From: an uncultured SAR86 cluster bacterium | GTDB lineage: Bacteria; Pseudomonadota; Gammaproteobacteria; Magnimaribacterales; AG-339-G14 | Direction: 5' to 3' | Assembly: GCA_902596665.1 (NCBI GenBank) | Contig: CACJUN010000003.1 | Span: forward strand, 154,316-218,315 | DNA length: 64,000 nucleotides | In this document: positions 25,965-35,355 of the stretch, in pieces | Position numbering within the stretch: position 1 is the first letter of the stretch | How the letters are laid out: the number at the start of each line of letters is the position of its first letter | Notes under the pieces: generated by a model | Told to the model about the DNA's origin: nothing | Seen by the model: only the letters and a program-made list of their open reading frames with translations | Database searches by the model: none | Made by a program: the position numbers and the translations under genes

Positions 25965-26369
25965 TTATTTTTTGTTAAGCCAAGTATCAAGTATTATCTT
26001 AGCTGCAAGGGCATGAGATGTTGTTTTTTTATCAGTAAGATTATTTTTATCAGACATTATTTCCTTGGCTTCCCATGTAGTAAGTCTTTCATCTTCTAAT
26101 TCAACATCAATATCAAACAGCTGCTCACAAGCTAATTTAAATTTGCTTACTTTCAATGAAAGTTTTGAATCAGTATCATCCATATTAAGTGGATATCCTA
26201 GAATAATTCCTTTTAAATCCCACTCTTTTATTAAATTTTCAATAAATTTTAAAGCTTCTTGTTCAGATGCAATTTTTTCAGAAAAATATGTTGTTGAATT
26301 TTTGGTAATTGAATTGCCAATCGCAAATCCATAATTAACTTCTCCGTAATCAATGCCCAAATAGTTCAT
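25965..26369 (-). CDS. ruvX: Putative Holliday junction resolvase RuvX (YqgF)
   Basis: RNase H-fold protein of 134 residues implicated in 16S rRNA 5' processing and Holliday junction resolution. Motifs are LGIDYGEVNYGFAIG at the N-terminus with the catalytic Asp, GIILGYPLNMDDTDS, and ELEDERLTTWEA near the end. It overlaps the gshB end by 20 bp. The order rsmE-gshB-ruvX follows the gammaproteobacterial cluster, but yqgE, normally between gshB and yqgF, is missing. Confidence 0.93.
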   Translation of the reverse strand: MNYLGIDYGEVNYGFAIGNSITKNSTTYFSEKIASEQEALKFIENLIKEWDLKGIILGYPLNMDDTDSKLSLKVSKFKLACEQLFDIDVELEDERLTTWEAKEIMSDKNNLTDKKTTSHALAAKIILDTWLNKK

Positions 26370-27282
26370 CTACAAAAAGTTTTGCTAAGTTTTCATCTGC
26401 TTGATCATTGAGTTCTCTAAAGCAAGTGGGACTTGTTAAATTGATTTCTGTTAGAAAATTTCCAATCATGTCTAATCCAACTATATACAAACCAAAATCC
26501 AACATTTTGTCCGCTACCGTCTGAGCAATAATTTTATCTTGTTCATTAAGCTCAATAGTTGAGGCTGATCCTCCTGCAGCCAAATTACCTATAAACTCTC
26601 CTTCAGGAGGTGTTCTTAACACGGCGTGTTTAGGAACTTTACCGTTGATAATTAATATTCTTTTATCTCCAATGGAAATTTCTGGAAGGAATTTTTGCGC
26701 AATAAATTTTACTTCACCTTCCTTAGATATTTTTGAATAAACTTCAGATAAATGTTCATCATCCTTCTTTAGTTTAAAGATAGAATCTCCACCCATGGAG
26801 TTAAGAGGCTTAACTACAATATGCTCATTCTCTTTAAGAAAATTATTAAATATTTCAAAATCAGATGTGATCAAAGTAGGCGGACAAAATTTTGGAAAAT
26901 TTAATGCAAATATTTTTTCATTTAAGTTTCTTAGGTTTGAAGGATTATTAATAACGTTGACGCCTAAATCGGCAGCTTTTTCTAAAATCATTGTGTTTAC
27001 TATAAAAGAGTAATCAACAGGTGGGTCTTGACGCATCATGATCACTTCAAAAAAATTCATTGTATTCTCGGAAGAGGACAAAACGTTGAAGTTCGTATCA
27101 TCTAGTGAAACTTCTACCTTTTGATATTTACAGTGGGGTTGATTGTCCTTCATAAATAAATTTTTTGAATCGATAAAATATATATCGTGTCCATTATTTT
27201 GGGCTTCGAACATTAGTAATAAAGTTGAATCCTTTTTTAGATTCTTTGCAGGAATTGGCTCCATTACAAAACCGATTTTCAT
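26350..27282 (-). CDS. gshB: Glutathione synthetase
   Basis: ATP-grasp ligase joining gamma-glutamylcysteine and glycine into glutathione. The 310-residue protein begins MKIGFVMEPIPAKNLKKDST. It contains MMRQDPPVDYSFI, the ATP-binding VVKPLNSMGGDSIFKL, and GEFIGNLAAGGSAS. The end, GLDMIGNFLTEINLTSPTCF, is diagnostic. It overlaps rsmE upstream by 4 bp and ruvX downstream by 20 bp. Confidence 0.97.
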   Translation of the reverse strand: MKIGFVMEPIPAKNLKKDSTLLLMFEAQNNGHDIYFIDSKNLFMKDNQPHCKYQKVEVSLDDTNFNVLSSSENTMNFFEVIMMRQDPPVDYSFIVNTMILEKAADLGVNVINNPSNLRNLNEKIFALNFPKFCPPTLITSDFEIFNNFLKENEHIVVKPLNSMGGDSIFKLKKDDEHLSEVYSKISKEGEVKFIAQKFLPEISIGDKRILIINGKVPKHAVLRTPPEGEFIGNLAAGGSASTIELNEQDKIIAQTVADKMLDFGLYIVGLDMIGNFLTEINLTSPTCFRELNDQADENLAKLFVDELFGH

Positions 27283-27989
27283 GATATATCCCTCATAGAA
27301 AAATTTAACATTGATAATATTACGATCGGCATTGTATCTGTTCTAAAAATCATATCTCCACAATTAATGCTAATAAATCCTTCTTCTTCTAATTTTTCTA
27401 TTTCATTATCTGTAAATCCGCCCTCTGGGCCGATTGCTATAGAGAGGCTTTCAGCTTTTTTTAAGTCTTTAATAGATTTAGTTGCTCTGGGATTTAACAC
27501 AATTTTTAAAGAGTCGTTGGAATTATATGCCCAAGACATTAATTCATTTGAATGTATTTGAGGGACCCAATCCATTCCGCATTGTTCGCAACTGCTTGCA
27601 GCGATTTTCTTCCATCTTTCTATTTTTGATTGAGAAGGTTTTTTTCTTATTTTTGATCTTTCGCTTGATAAGCAATTTATCGAATTTATCCCAAGAGGGA
27701 TGCTCTGTTTTATAACATTATCAAAATTTTTTATCTCACTGATGCCTAAATTAAATATTGGTTTAAGTTTTTTAGAAAAGTTTAAATTCTTGTTTGTTTT
27801 GATTAAAAAGGTTTTTTTCTTTTTTTCAATGATATTTCCAAAAGTTGAATTACCTCGCCCATCAAACAGATGAAGCTGCTGACCAATTTTTTTGTTCGTA
27901 ACTTTTAAATGATCTGAAATGTTTTGATCAAGCTCTATAATTGAATTTGCTTTTAATTCAGTTTTTAAAAATACCCTTGGAGTTCTCAT
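27279..27989 (-). CDS. rsmE: 16S rRNA m3U1498 methyltransferase
   Basis: SPOUT-class methyltransferase that modifies U1498 of 16S rRNA. The 236-residue protein has the N-terminal PUA-like part and the C-terminal knot: KIAASSCEQCGMDWVPQI, then SIAIGPEGGFTDNEIEKL with the AdoMet loop, and MIFRTDTMPIVIL near the end (usual LRxETA is RTDTM here). First gene of the leftward rsmE-gshB-ruvX-dnaG run and divergent from sixA with 46 bp between. Confidence 0.93.
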   Translation of the reverse strand: MRTPRVFLKTELKANSIIELDQNISDHLKVTNKKIGQQLHLFDGRGNSTFGNIIEKKKKTFLIKTNKNLNFSKKLKPIFNLGISEIKNFDNVIKQSIPLGINSINCLSSERSKIRKKPSQSKIERWKKIAASSCEQCGMDWVPQIHSNELMSWAYNSNDSLKIVLNPRATKSIKDLKKAESLSIAIGPEGGFTDNEIEKLEEEGFISINCGDMIFRTDTMPIVILSMLNFSMRDIS

Positions 27990-28035
27990 GAATTTCTTTG
28001 TATGCTAAACATTCAATTTTATCAGAGTTTGAAAG

Positions 28036-28587
28036 ATGAAAATCTACATCATAAGACATGGAGAAGCTGCCAAATCTTGGGAAGTTGATAGAGATCCGGA
28101 ATTGAGTCTGAGAGGCAGAGAGCAGGCCCAAAATATTTCAGATATTCTTGCTCAAGAAAATTTGAATGATTTCCAAATCATTTCAAGTCCACTTAGAAGA
28201 GCAATAGAAACCGCCGAACCAATATCTAAGAAATTAAATAAGGAAGTAGAAATTAATGAAAGCTTTATTGAAATTCCTTCTCCTGGGATAGACATGTCTG
28301 AAAGACCTTCTTGGTTGAGGGAAATGTTTTCAAAGGATGTAGATCAGTTTGAAAAGCCTCAAGCAGATTGGAGAGATAAAATAATAAATGTCACTCATTC
28401 TTTTAAATCACCGACTTTAATTTTTTCACACTTCATGGTGATAAACGTTTTGGTAGGTTATTTACAAAAATCAAAAAAAATTGTTACTTTTTATCCAGAT
28501 AATTGTTCAGTAACAAAGATGTCTCTAAATCAAGGAATGCTTTCTTTAGAGGAAATAGGAAGCAATCAAGAAAGTGTGGTTAACTGA
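28036..28587 (+). CDS. sixA: SixA-like histidine phosphatase
   Basis: Phosphoglycerate-mutase-fold phosphatase of 183 residues with the catalytic RHGEA at residues 7-11 and a second active-site region IISSPLRRAIETAEPI. The late catalytic His lies in LIFSHFMVINVLVGYL. SixA of E. coli dephosphorylates HPr-type or ArcB phosphohistidines; here the substrate is not known. Its TGA overlaps the fis ATG, so the two are co-translated. It takes the place usually held by dusB before fis. Confidence 0.82.
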   Translation: MKIYIIRHGEAAKSWEVDRDPELSLRGREQAQNISDILAQENLNDFQIISSPLRRAIETAEPISKKLNKEVEINESFIEIPSPGIDMSERPSWLREMFSKDVDQFEKPQADWRDKIINVTHSFKSPTLIFSHFMVINVLVGYLQKSKKIVTFYPDNCSVTKMSLNQGMLSLEEIGSNQESVVN

Positions 28588-28859
28588 TGGTCTCAAAAAA
28601 AAATAATTCAAGCGATAAAAATTCTTTGAAATATCAAGTCGGAAAATCAATCAGAAGATATCTTAGAGAGTTAGACGGCAACAAATCATCTGATGTTTAT
28701 CCAATGGTCCTAAAAGAAGTAGAAGCGCCTCTTCTATTTGAGATAATGAAGTATTGCAATGGAAATCAAAGTGAGGCTAGTAAAATGCTTGGCCTTAATA
28801 GGGGCACCTTAAGAACAAAACTCAAAGAATACGACCTTCTCAAAATTAATAAAAAATAA
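28587..28859 (+). CDS. fis: DNA-binding protein Fis
   Basis: Nucleoid protein that bends DNA and activates rRNA and other promoters. It has 90 residues (E. coli 98). The C-terminal helix-turn-helix reads CNGNQSEASKMLGLNRGTLRTKLKEY, here split for display as CNGNQSEASKMLG and LNRGTLRTKLKEY, and is almost identical to the family. The N-terminal arm is divergent. It overlaps sixA by one base and is followed after 1 bp by purH; fis-purH-purD is a known arrangement in several gammaproteobacteria. Confidence 0.95.
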   Translation: MVSKKNNSSDKNSLKYQVGKSIRRYLRELDGNKSSDVYPMVLKEVEAPLLFEIMKYCNGNQSEASKMLGLNRGTLRTKLKEYDLLKINKK

Positions 28860-28860
28860 G

Positions 28861-30387
28861 ATGTCTAAAATTGCCCTTATTAGTGTCTCAAACAAGGAAG
28901 GAATAATTGATTTTGCTAAAAATCTTATATCGCTGGACTACAAAATCATTTCAACAGGCGGAACTTACCAGCTGCTAAAAGAAAATAATATTGATGCTAT
29001 TGAAGTTTCAGAGCATACAGGCTTTCCAGAAATAATGGATGGCAGAATAAAAACCTTACATCCCAAAATTCATGCAGGAATTCTCTCTCGAAGAAAAATT
29101 GATAAAAAAATCATAAAGGAACACAGCATCGATGAAATCGATATTGTGATAGTAAATCTTTATCCTTTTTATTCAACTGCAAAAGATCCAAATAGTACTG
29201 AAGCAGAAATAATTGAGAAAATTGATATAGGTGGTCCAACGATGTTGAGAGCGGCTGCAAAAAATCATGGGCACGTTACCACAATTGTTGATCCTAATGA
29301 TTATGATCTGGTCACAAAGGAACTCAAAAAAAGCAAAACTATTTCAAAATCTATAAAAAAACAATTGGCAATCAAAGTTTTTTCACATACTGCTAATTAT
29401 GATTTAGAGATTTCAAACTATTTTAATGGCGACCAATTTGAAGAGAATCTTCTCTTGAGTTATGAAAAAACTGAAAATTTAAGGTACGGAGAAAATCCTC
29501 ATCAGACGGCTTCTTTTTTTAAACATAAATTTTCAAAGCCCTTTGGGATATCTTCATCCATTCTGCATCAAGGCAAAGAAATGTCTTATAACAACATAGC
29601 AGATACAGATACTGCGATCGATTGCGTATGTAATTTTTCTGAACCTACTTGTGTCATTGTAAAACATGCTAATCCTTGTGGAGTATCATCAAGAAAAAAT
29701 TTATTAGATGCTTATCAAAGTGCTTTTGAGAGCGATCCAACCTCAGCTTTTGGAGGGATAATTGCCTTCAATGAAAAGGTTTCAGGCGAAGTTGCGCAGA
29801 GATTGATTGATAATCAATTTCTTGAGGTAGTTGCTGCTCCAGCATACTCAGACGAATCTCTGAAAATTTTCAATGCAAAACCTAATGTAAGGGTTCTCTC
29901 ATTCAAACCAAAAATAAATGACAAAAATAAAATTTTATCTGTATCTGGAGGACTCCTTATTCAGTCAGCTGATAATAAAATTATTACCGAAGATAATTTA
30001 GAAGTTGTAACCCAAAAAGTACCCAATAAAGATGAAATACAAAATGCTTTGTTTGCGTGGAAGGTTTGTAAATATGTTAAATCTAATGCAATTGTGTTTG
30101 CTGCAAGTGAGCAAACATTAGGAATTGGTGCAGGTCAAATGAGCAGAATAGATAGCGGTAAAATTGCTGCCTCTAAAGCTAAGGAATTTGGATTCTCATT
30201 GAATGGAGCATCAATGGCTTCTGATGCATTTTTCCCTTTTAGGGACAACGTCGATAATGCTCATGAACTGGGCATAAAATGCATCATTCAGCCTGGAGGT
30301 TCAATCAAAGACGAAGAAGTAATTCAAGCTGCGAATGAGGCAGATATGAGTATGTTATTCACTAAAGTAAGGCATTTCAGGCATTAA
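28861..30387 (+). CDS. purH: Bifunctional AICAR transformylase / IMP cyclohydrolase
   Basis: Catalyses the last two steps of IMP synthesis. The 508-residue protein has the MGS-like cyclohydrolase domain (ALISVSNKEGIIDFAKNL, ISTGGTYQLL, GFPEIMDGRIKTLHPKIHAG) and the transformylase domain with LRYGENPHQTA, VKHANPCGVS, SDPTSAFGGII and SDAFFPFRDNVD. The end is intact (LFTKVRHFRH). purD starts on the next base, so the pair is one operon. Confidence 0.98.
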   Translation: MSKIALISVSNKEGIIDFAKNLISLDYKIISTGGTYQLLKENNIDAIEVSEHTGFPEIMDGRIKTLHPKIHAGILSRRKIDKKIIKEHSIDEIDIVIVNLYPFYSTAKDPNSTEAEIIEKIDIGGPTMLRAAAKNHGHVTTIVDPNDYDLVTKELKKSKTISKSIKKQLAIKVFSHTANYDLEISNYFNGDQFEENLLLSYEKTENLRYGENPHQTASFFKHKFSKPFGISSSILHQGKEMSYNNIADTDTAIDCVCNFSEPTCVIVKHANPCGVSSRKNLLDAYQSAFESDPTSAFGGIIAFNEKVSGEVAQRLIDNQFLEVVAAPAYSDESLKIFNAKPNVRVLSFKPKINDKNKILSVSGGLLIQSADNKIITEDNLEVVTQKVPNKDEIQNALFAWKVCKYVKSNAIVFAASEQTLGIGAGQMSRIDSGKIAASKAKEFGFSLNGASMASDAFFPFRDNVDNAHELGIKCIIQPGGSIKDEEVIQAANEADMSMLFTKVRHFRH

Positions 30388-31659
30388 GTGAATTTCTTAA
30401 TTATTGGTAATGGTGGAAGGGAGCACGCCTTTGCATGGAAAATCTCCCAAAGCTCTCTTGTTCAAAAAGTTTTCATTGCTCCTGGAAATGCGGGAACTGA
30501 AAAAGAAAATAAGTGTGAAAATATAAATATTGATTCCGAAGATATATCTGCACTGAGAGATTTTGCCATTGAAAAATCTATAGACCTTACTATTGTCGGC
30601 CCTGAAGCCCCCCTAGTGAAAGGAATCGTTGATGAGTTTGAAAAACATAAATTACTTATTTTAGGTCCTTCTAAAAAAGCTTCGCAAATTGAAGGATCAA
30701 AAAAATTTATGAAAGATTTTTTAAAGAAAAATCATATCCGTACTGCTGAGTATGAAGTCTTTGAAGACTATGAAAAGTCAAAGGAATATATATCAAAGTC
30801 TAAGTTTCCTATTGTTATTAAGGCGGACGGTCTTGCCGCTGGAAAAGGTGTAACCATTGCGCACTCAGCTGAAGAAGCACACAAAGCACTAGATGATGCT
30901 ATGCAAAAAAAGATATTTGGTTCTGCAGGTACAAAAGTTGTTATAGAAGATTTTCTACAAGGAGAAGAAGCGAGTTTCATTGTTTTATGCGATGGTAAAA
31001 AAACCATTCCTTTTGCTTCTTCTCAAGATCATAAAGCCAGAGATAATAATGATTTAGGCCCGAATACGGGAGGTATGGGAGCATATTCTCCAGCCCCTAT
31101 TGTGACGGAGGAAATTCATAAGCAAGTAATGGAAAAAATCATAAAGCCAACAATTGATGGCCTTAAATCAGAAGGAATAACTTACAAAGGCTTTCTCTAT
31201 GCTGGGTTAATGATAAAAAATTCAGAAATTAGTGTATTGGAGTTTAACTGTCGGTTTGGAGATCCAGAGACACAACCAATTCTCATGAGAATGGAATCTG
31301 ATTTAGCTGAGATTTGTCTTTTAGCTGCGCAAGGTAATTTAAACGAAAGAGAAATTTCTTGGACTAAAGATTCAGCTCTTGGTGTAGTAATAGCATCCAA
31401 AGGCTACCCTTTTGAATATGAGAAAAACAAAGAAATTAATAATTTAGAAAATGAAAATTCACGCCAAAAAGTCTTTCATGCGGGAACAAAAACTCAAGAA
31501 GGAAAAGTTCTTAGCAATGGAGGAAGGGTTCTATGCGTTACTGCATTAGGCATTACTTTGCTAGATTCAAAAAATTTAGCTTATCAAAAAGTCAAAAATA
31601 TAGACTGGAAGGATGGATTTTATCGAGATGATATTGGTGATAAAGCTATTAAATCCTGA
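30388..31659 (+). CDS. purD: Phosphoribosylamine-glycine ligase
   Basis: ATP-grasp enzyme forming glycinamide ribonucleotide in purine synthesis. The 423-residue protein starts at a GTG directly after purH and shows LIIGNGGREHAFAWKI, TIVGPEAPLVKGIVD, FPIVIKADGLAAGKGV, ARDNNDLGPNTGGMGAYSPA and NCRFGDPETQPIL. Its last 40 bp overlap the 3' end of convergent trpC, a large tail-to-tail overlap. The final residues are therefore shared constraint with the TrpC C-terminus. Confidence 0.98.
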   Translation: MNFLIIGNGGREHAFAWKISQSSLVQKVFIAPGNAGTEKENKCENINIDSEDISALRDFAIEKSIDLTIVGPEAPLVKGIVDEFEKHKLLILGPSKKASQIEGSKKFMKDFLKKNHIRTAEYEVFEDYEKSKEYISKSKFPIVIKADGLAAGKGVTIAHSAEEAHKALDDAMQKKIFGSAGTKVVIEDFLQGEEASFIVLCDGKKTIPFASSQDHKARDNNDLGPNTGGMGAYSPAPIVTEEIHKQVMEKIIKPTIDGLKSEGITYKGFLYAGLMIKNSEISVLEFNCRFGDPETQPILMRMESDLAEICLLAAQGNLNEREISWTKDSALGVVIASKGYPFEYEKNKEINNLENENSRQKVFHAGTKTQEGKVLSNGGRVLCVTALGITLLDSKNLAYQKVKNIDWKDGFYRDDIGDKAIKS

Positions 31660-32423
31660 ACTGCCTTATAAGGTTCTTTTTTTCTCATAAAAAATTCTCC
31701 AACCAAAAAGTTGTAAATATTGGCTTCGTTGAGATCATTTATGTCATCTTTGGAATAGATGCCGCTTTCGGAGATAATTAATTGACCTTTAGGTAGCATT
31801 TTTTTGATTTTGATCGAATTATTAATATCTACATCAAAAGTCTTCAAATCTCGATTATTTATTCCTAAAAGTTCAGGTGAAACTGCCATTGCTATTTCTG
31901 CTTCCTTCTCATCATGAACTTCTATAAGAACATCTAATTCATTTTCTTTTGCGATTTGATAAAAATCTTTAATTTTATTTTTATCTAAAATTGAAGCAAT
32001 CAGAAGAATGCAATCCGCCCCAAAAGCTTTGGATTCCAAAATTTGTATTTCATCAATTATGAAGTCCTTTCGCAAAATAGGTAAATGACAGATTTTTCTT
32101 ACCTCTAATAAATAATCAAGACTACCTAGAAAAAAATCAGGTTCTGTTAGTATGCTGAGACAGGCAGCTCCTCCCTTCTCATATTGCTTAGCAGTCCAGA
32201 TGGGATCGAAATCTTCTCTAATAATACCCTTGCTTGGTGAGGCTTTTTTTATTTCTGCAACTACAGAATTTCTTTGCTCTTCTGAGGATTTGTGTAGAGT
32301 TTCAACAAATTTTCTTTTTTTATATTCCTTTCCGTTACTTTGAAGATTTTCTCTAGAAAAGGTAGATTTCAAAGTTTCAACCCTTTGTTCGGTTCTTTGA
32401 ATAATTTTTTCAAGATGATTCAT
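31620..32423 (-). CDS. trpC: Indole-3-glycerol phosphate synthase
   Basis: TIM-barrel enzyme closing the indole ring in tryptophan synthesis. The 267-residue protein is the monofunctional type, without a fused TrpF. Motifs are VVAEIKKASPSKGII with the catalytic Lys, GAACLSILTEPDFFLGS, PILRKDFIIDEIQI, LGINNRDLKTF and IISESGIYSKDDI. It is last in the trpE-G-D-C run, 7 bp after trpD, and overlaps purD at the tail by 40 bp. trpF, trpB and trpA are not in the window. Confidence 0.97.
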   Translation of the reverse strand: MNHLEKIIQRTEQRVETLKSTFSRENLQSNGKEYKKRKFVETLHKSSEEQRNSVVAEIKKASPSKGIIREDFDPIWTAKQYEKGGAACLSILTEPDFFLGSLDYLLEVRKICHLPILRKDFIIDEIQILESKAFGADCILLIASILDKNKIKDFYQIAKENELDVLIEVHDEKEAEIAMAVSPELLGINNRDLKTFDVDINNSIKIKKMLPKGQLIISESGIYSKDDINDLNEANIYNFLVGEFFMRKKEPYKAVQDLIALSPISSR

Positions 32424-32430
32424 AAATTAC

Positions 32431-33438
32431 CTAAGACTTAAAATTTATAAACTCATCAAATTTCTCAAGTGCTTTGCCTGAAGAAATGAGTTCGTAAGCA
32501 AGATCGTATCCGTCTTCAAAATTATCTACTACAGAAGATATTTTCAAAGCTGGAGCTGCATTTAAAGAAATTATCTCCTTGCCTGGTAAGAATTTATTTT
32601 CAAAAGAATCTATAACTTTCCTTACACTATCTTGAGGAGAATCTATTTCTAAATCAGAAAGATTTTTAGATTTTAAGTTAAAAGCTTTTGGATCTATTTC
32701 ATGAGTAATAAGTTCACTCTTAGATAATTCTATTAATTGGGTTTTACTGGAGAAAGAAATTTCATCTAAGCCATCATCTGAATGAAAAATTGCTGCAGCT
32801 TTGCAATTCAAATTTCTCAAAGCCTCGCCAACTGGTTTTATCCATTTACCGTGAAAAACACCAATAGACTGAATGTTTGCGCCTGCGGGATTTGATAGAG
32901 GACCCAAAAGGTTAAAAATAGTTTTTTTACCCAGGATTTTTCTTGCTTCCATGACATATTTCATACCTGGATGATGATTTTGGGCAAATAGAAATCCTAA
33001 TCCTACTTTATCTAAAGAGTCAGAAAAATATTCAGATGACTTATTTAAATTGATACCTGCTGCTTCTAAGAAATCAGCGCTACCGCTTTTTCCAGTTGCG
33101 GTTCTATTTCCATGCTTTGCAACTTTTAAGCCTGCCGCAGCTAGAACAAAACTGACAGAAGTAGAAATATTTATCATTTTTTTTCCTAGCCCTCCTGTAC
33201 CGCAACAATCAATAACTTGATTATGATTAACATCAATGGATTTAGAATTTTTTCGCATTGAAGTAGTAGCTCCAGCCAATTCATCAGGGGTTTCTCCTTT
33301 TTTGTCAAGAGCATCCAAGAGACTAGTAAGGGAATTTGTATCTACCTCTCCGTTAAAAATTTTATCAAAAAGTTGTTCCGTCTCATCCAAAGTAAGGTTG
33401 ATCTTTTTTTTAATGTTTTCTATTAAAGTATCAATCAT
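32431..33438 (-). CDS. trpD: Anthranilate phosphoribosyltransferase
   Basis: Transfers phosphoribosyl to anthranilate. The 335-residue protein shows VIDCCGTGGLGKKMINISTS (usual D-x-x-GTGGDG variant), AKHGNRTATGKSGSADFLEA, FLFAQNHHPGMKYVMEARK and TIFNLLGPLSNPAGA, all family hallmarks. The Asp of the GTGGD motif appears replaced by Leu (GTGGLG), a detail worth checking. It overlaps trpG by 8 bp, so the two are translationally coupled. Confidence 0.96.
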   Translation of the reverse strand: MIDTLIENIKKKINLTLDETEQLFDKIFNGEVDTNSLTSLLDALDKKGETPDELAGATTSMRKNSKSIDVNHNQVIDCCGTGGLGKKMINISTSVSFVLAAAGLKVAKHGNRTATGKSGSADFLEAAGINLNKSSEYFSDSLDKVGLGFLFAQNHHPGMKYVMEARKILGKKTIFNLLGPLSNPAGANIQSIGVFHGKWIKPVGEALRNLNCKAAAIFHSDDGLDEISFSSKTQLIELSKSELITHEIDPKAFNLKSKNLSDLEIDSPQDSVRKVIDSFENKFLPGKEIISLNAAPALKISSVVDNFEDGYDLAYELISSGKALEKFDEFINFKS

Positions 33439-34000
33439 TTACTTTTAGGAAATTATTCAACATGGTCATCCCATCCATAGTTTTTAGCGATTCAGGATGA
33501 AATTGAAGGCCGTAAATTTCTTGGGAATTGTGTTTTATACCCATTATTGTCCCGTCTTCTGTCCAAGCGTTAACAAAAAAATCCTTGCTCAAAGTTTCTG
33601 GATCTATAACCAATGAATGGTACCTAGTTGCCTGAAAAGGACTTTCAATATTTTTAAAAATTTCTGAGCCGTCATGAATCACATTAGAAATCTTTCCATG
33701 CATAATTTGATTAGCTTTAACTATTTTTGCACCAAAAGCTGCTCCAATTGCCTGATGTCCAAGACATACGCCTAAAATAGGAATCTTTCCAGAAAATTTT
33801 TTGATTGTATCTATTGAAATGCCCGCCTCATAAGGAGTACAGGGACCAGGAGAAATTACTATAAATTCTGGATTGAGATCCTCAATTTGATCAAGACTGG
33901 CCTCATCATTACGCAGAACTTTAACTTTCTGTCCTAATTCACCAAAATATTGAACTAAATTGAAAGTGAAAGAGTCATAGTTATCTATCATTAGAAGCAT
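33431..34000 (-). CDS. trpG: Anthranilate synthase component II (glutamine amidotransferase)
   Basis: Supplies ammonia to TrpE. The 189-residue class I amidotransferase begins MLLMIDNYDSFTFNLVQYF. It has the oxyanion region VISPGPCTPYEAGIS, the nucleophile Cys in ILGVCLGHQAIGAAFG, and the His-Glu pair in GLQFHPESLKT. The same subunit type (PabA) serves folate synthesis in many bacteria; folate genes lie elsewhere in this window. It shares one base with the trpE end. Confidence 0.96.
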   Translation of the reverse strand: MLLMIDNYDSFTFNLVQYFGELGQKVKVLRNDEASLDQIEDLNPEFIVISPGPCTPYEAGISIDTIKKFSGKIPILGVCLGHQAIGAAFGAKIVKANQIMHGKISNVIHDGSEIFKNIESPFQATRYHSLVIDPETLSKDFFVNAWTEDGTIMGIKHNSQEIYGLQFHPESLKTMDGMTMLNNFLKVND

Positions 34001-35355
34001 TAGTCCATCTCCTCAACAGCTTTCATAATGGACATAGCTTTATTCAATGATTCTTGATACTCACTCTCTGGATCAGAATCATAAACAATGCCTCCACCAG
34101 CTCTTACACTAAGATTTTTCCCTTGAATAACTGCTGTTCTTATTGCAATTGCGACATCCATATTTCCAGTCCAAGATAAATAACCTACAGCTCCTCCATA
34201 GACTCCCCTTCTATCGGGTTCAAGCTCATCAATTATTTCCATTGCCCTTATTTTTGGAGCACCAGATAAAGTACCCGCTGGAAAAGTCGCTTTTAAAACA
34301 TCAATAGAAGTAAGTCCTTTTTTTATTTTTCCTACAACATTTGATACAAGATGCATGACGTGTGAATATTTCTCAATTTTCATCTCCTCTGTAGTCTTAA
34401 CGCTGCCGACCTCAGCTATCCTTCCAACGTCGTTTCTTCCTAAATCAATAAGCATAAGATGCTCAGCTATTTCTTTTGGATCACTTTTTAACTTATCAGC
34501 CAATTCTTTATCTTCTTTGTTATCTTTTCCTCTTTTTACGGTTCCAGCGATTGGTCTCACTGTAACCTCTTCATTTTGAAGCCTCACTAAAATTTCTGGA
34601 GAGGCTCCTACAATGTGTAAGTCATCAATTTTCATGAGGTACATATACGGAGAAGGATTTAGTTTTCGCAAAGATCTATATAAATCAATTGGCGATCCTT
34701 CAAATTTTGTGGAGAATTCTTGTCCATAGACAACCTGCATCACATCTCCTTCAACGATATAATTTTTTATCTTTTTAATAGCTTCAAGATAATCTTCTTT
34801 TTTTACAGATGATTCAAAATTAATAACTCCTTTTTTGGATGATTTTTGAGAAGGTAGGGGTTCTAAAATTTTTTTATGAATAAGTTCAATTCTTTGATGG
34901 CATTCTTTTTTTGTATCTTCAGTGCCGTGAACAACTATAAAAAGAGATTTTTTTAGATTATCGTAAATTACAACTTCATTGGAAACCATCAGGGATATAT
35001 CAGGATAAGGGAGTTTTTCTTTAGATGAATTTTGAAGCTTTTTTTCTATGTGTCTTATTGTTTCATAGCTAAAGTATCCTACTAATCCCCCATGGAAATC
35101 AGGCAAATTAGGAATTGATTGAGCTTTATTTTGTTTGAGAAAATTCTCTATGTCCTTCAAAGGATTCTTAGAGAGGTCTATTTTCTTATCGGTAGGTAGG
35201 CCAATTATTGAATATCTGGCCCATTTTTCTCCGCCTTCAACTGACTCAAAAAGGTAGGAATTTCTATCATCCATGAATTTAAGATAGATGCTGAGAGGAG
35301 TTTCTAGATCTCCTGAAATTTCTTTGAAAAAAGGAATTTTAGTAACGCTTTCCAT
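34000..35355 (-). CDS. trpE: Anthranilate synthase component I
   Basis: Converts chorismate to anthranilate with TrpG. Core motifs are IVEGDVMQVVYGQEFS, PSPYMYLMKIDDLHIVGASP, RPIAGTVKRG, LIDLGRNDVGRIA and GTLSGAPKIRAMEIID. The feedback site region SYLFESVEGGEKWARYS corresponds to the usual LLES element, so tryptophan inhibition is likely. I start it at the ATG at 35355, which has GGAAG at good spacing. A GTG at 35379 lacks this. Its beginning lies inside the DUF192 gene, so there is no room for a trp leader peptide or attenuator. Confidence 0.95.
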   Translation of the reverse strand: MESVTKIPFFKEISGDLETPLSIYLKFMDDRNSYLFESVEGGEKWARYSIIGLPTDKKIDLSKNPLKDIENFLKQNKAQSIPNLPDFHGGLVGYFSYETIRHIEKKLQNSSKEKLPYPDISLMVSNEVVIYDNLKKSLFIVVHGTEDTKKECHQRIELIHKKILEPLPSQKSSKKGVINFESSVKKEDYLEAIKKIKNYIVEGDVMQVVYGQEFSTKFEGSPIDLYRSLRKLNPSPYMYLMKIDDLHIVGASPEILVRLQNEEVTVRPIAGTVKRGKDNKEDKELADKLKSDPKEIAEHLMLIDLGRNDVGRIAEVGSVKTTEEMKIEKYSHVMHLVSNVVGKIKKGLTSIDVLKATFPAGTLSGAPKIRAMEIIDELEPDRRGVYGGAVGYLSWTGNMDVAIAIRTAVIQGKNLSVRAGGGIVYDSDPESEYQESLNKAMSIMKAVEEMD

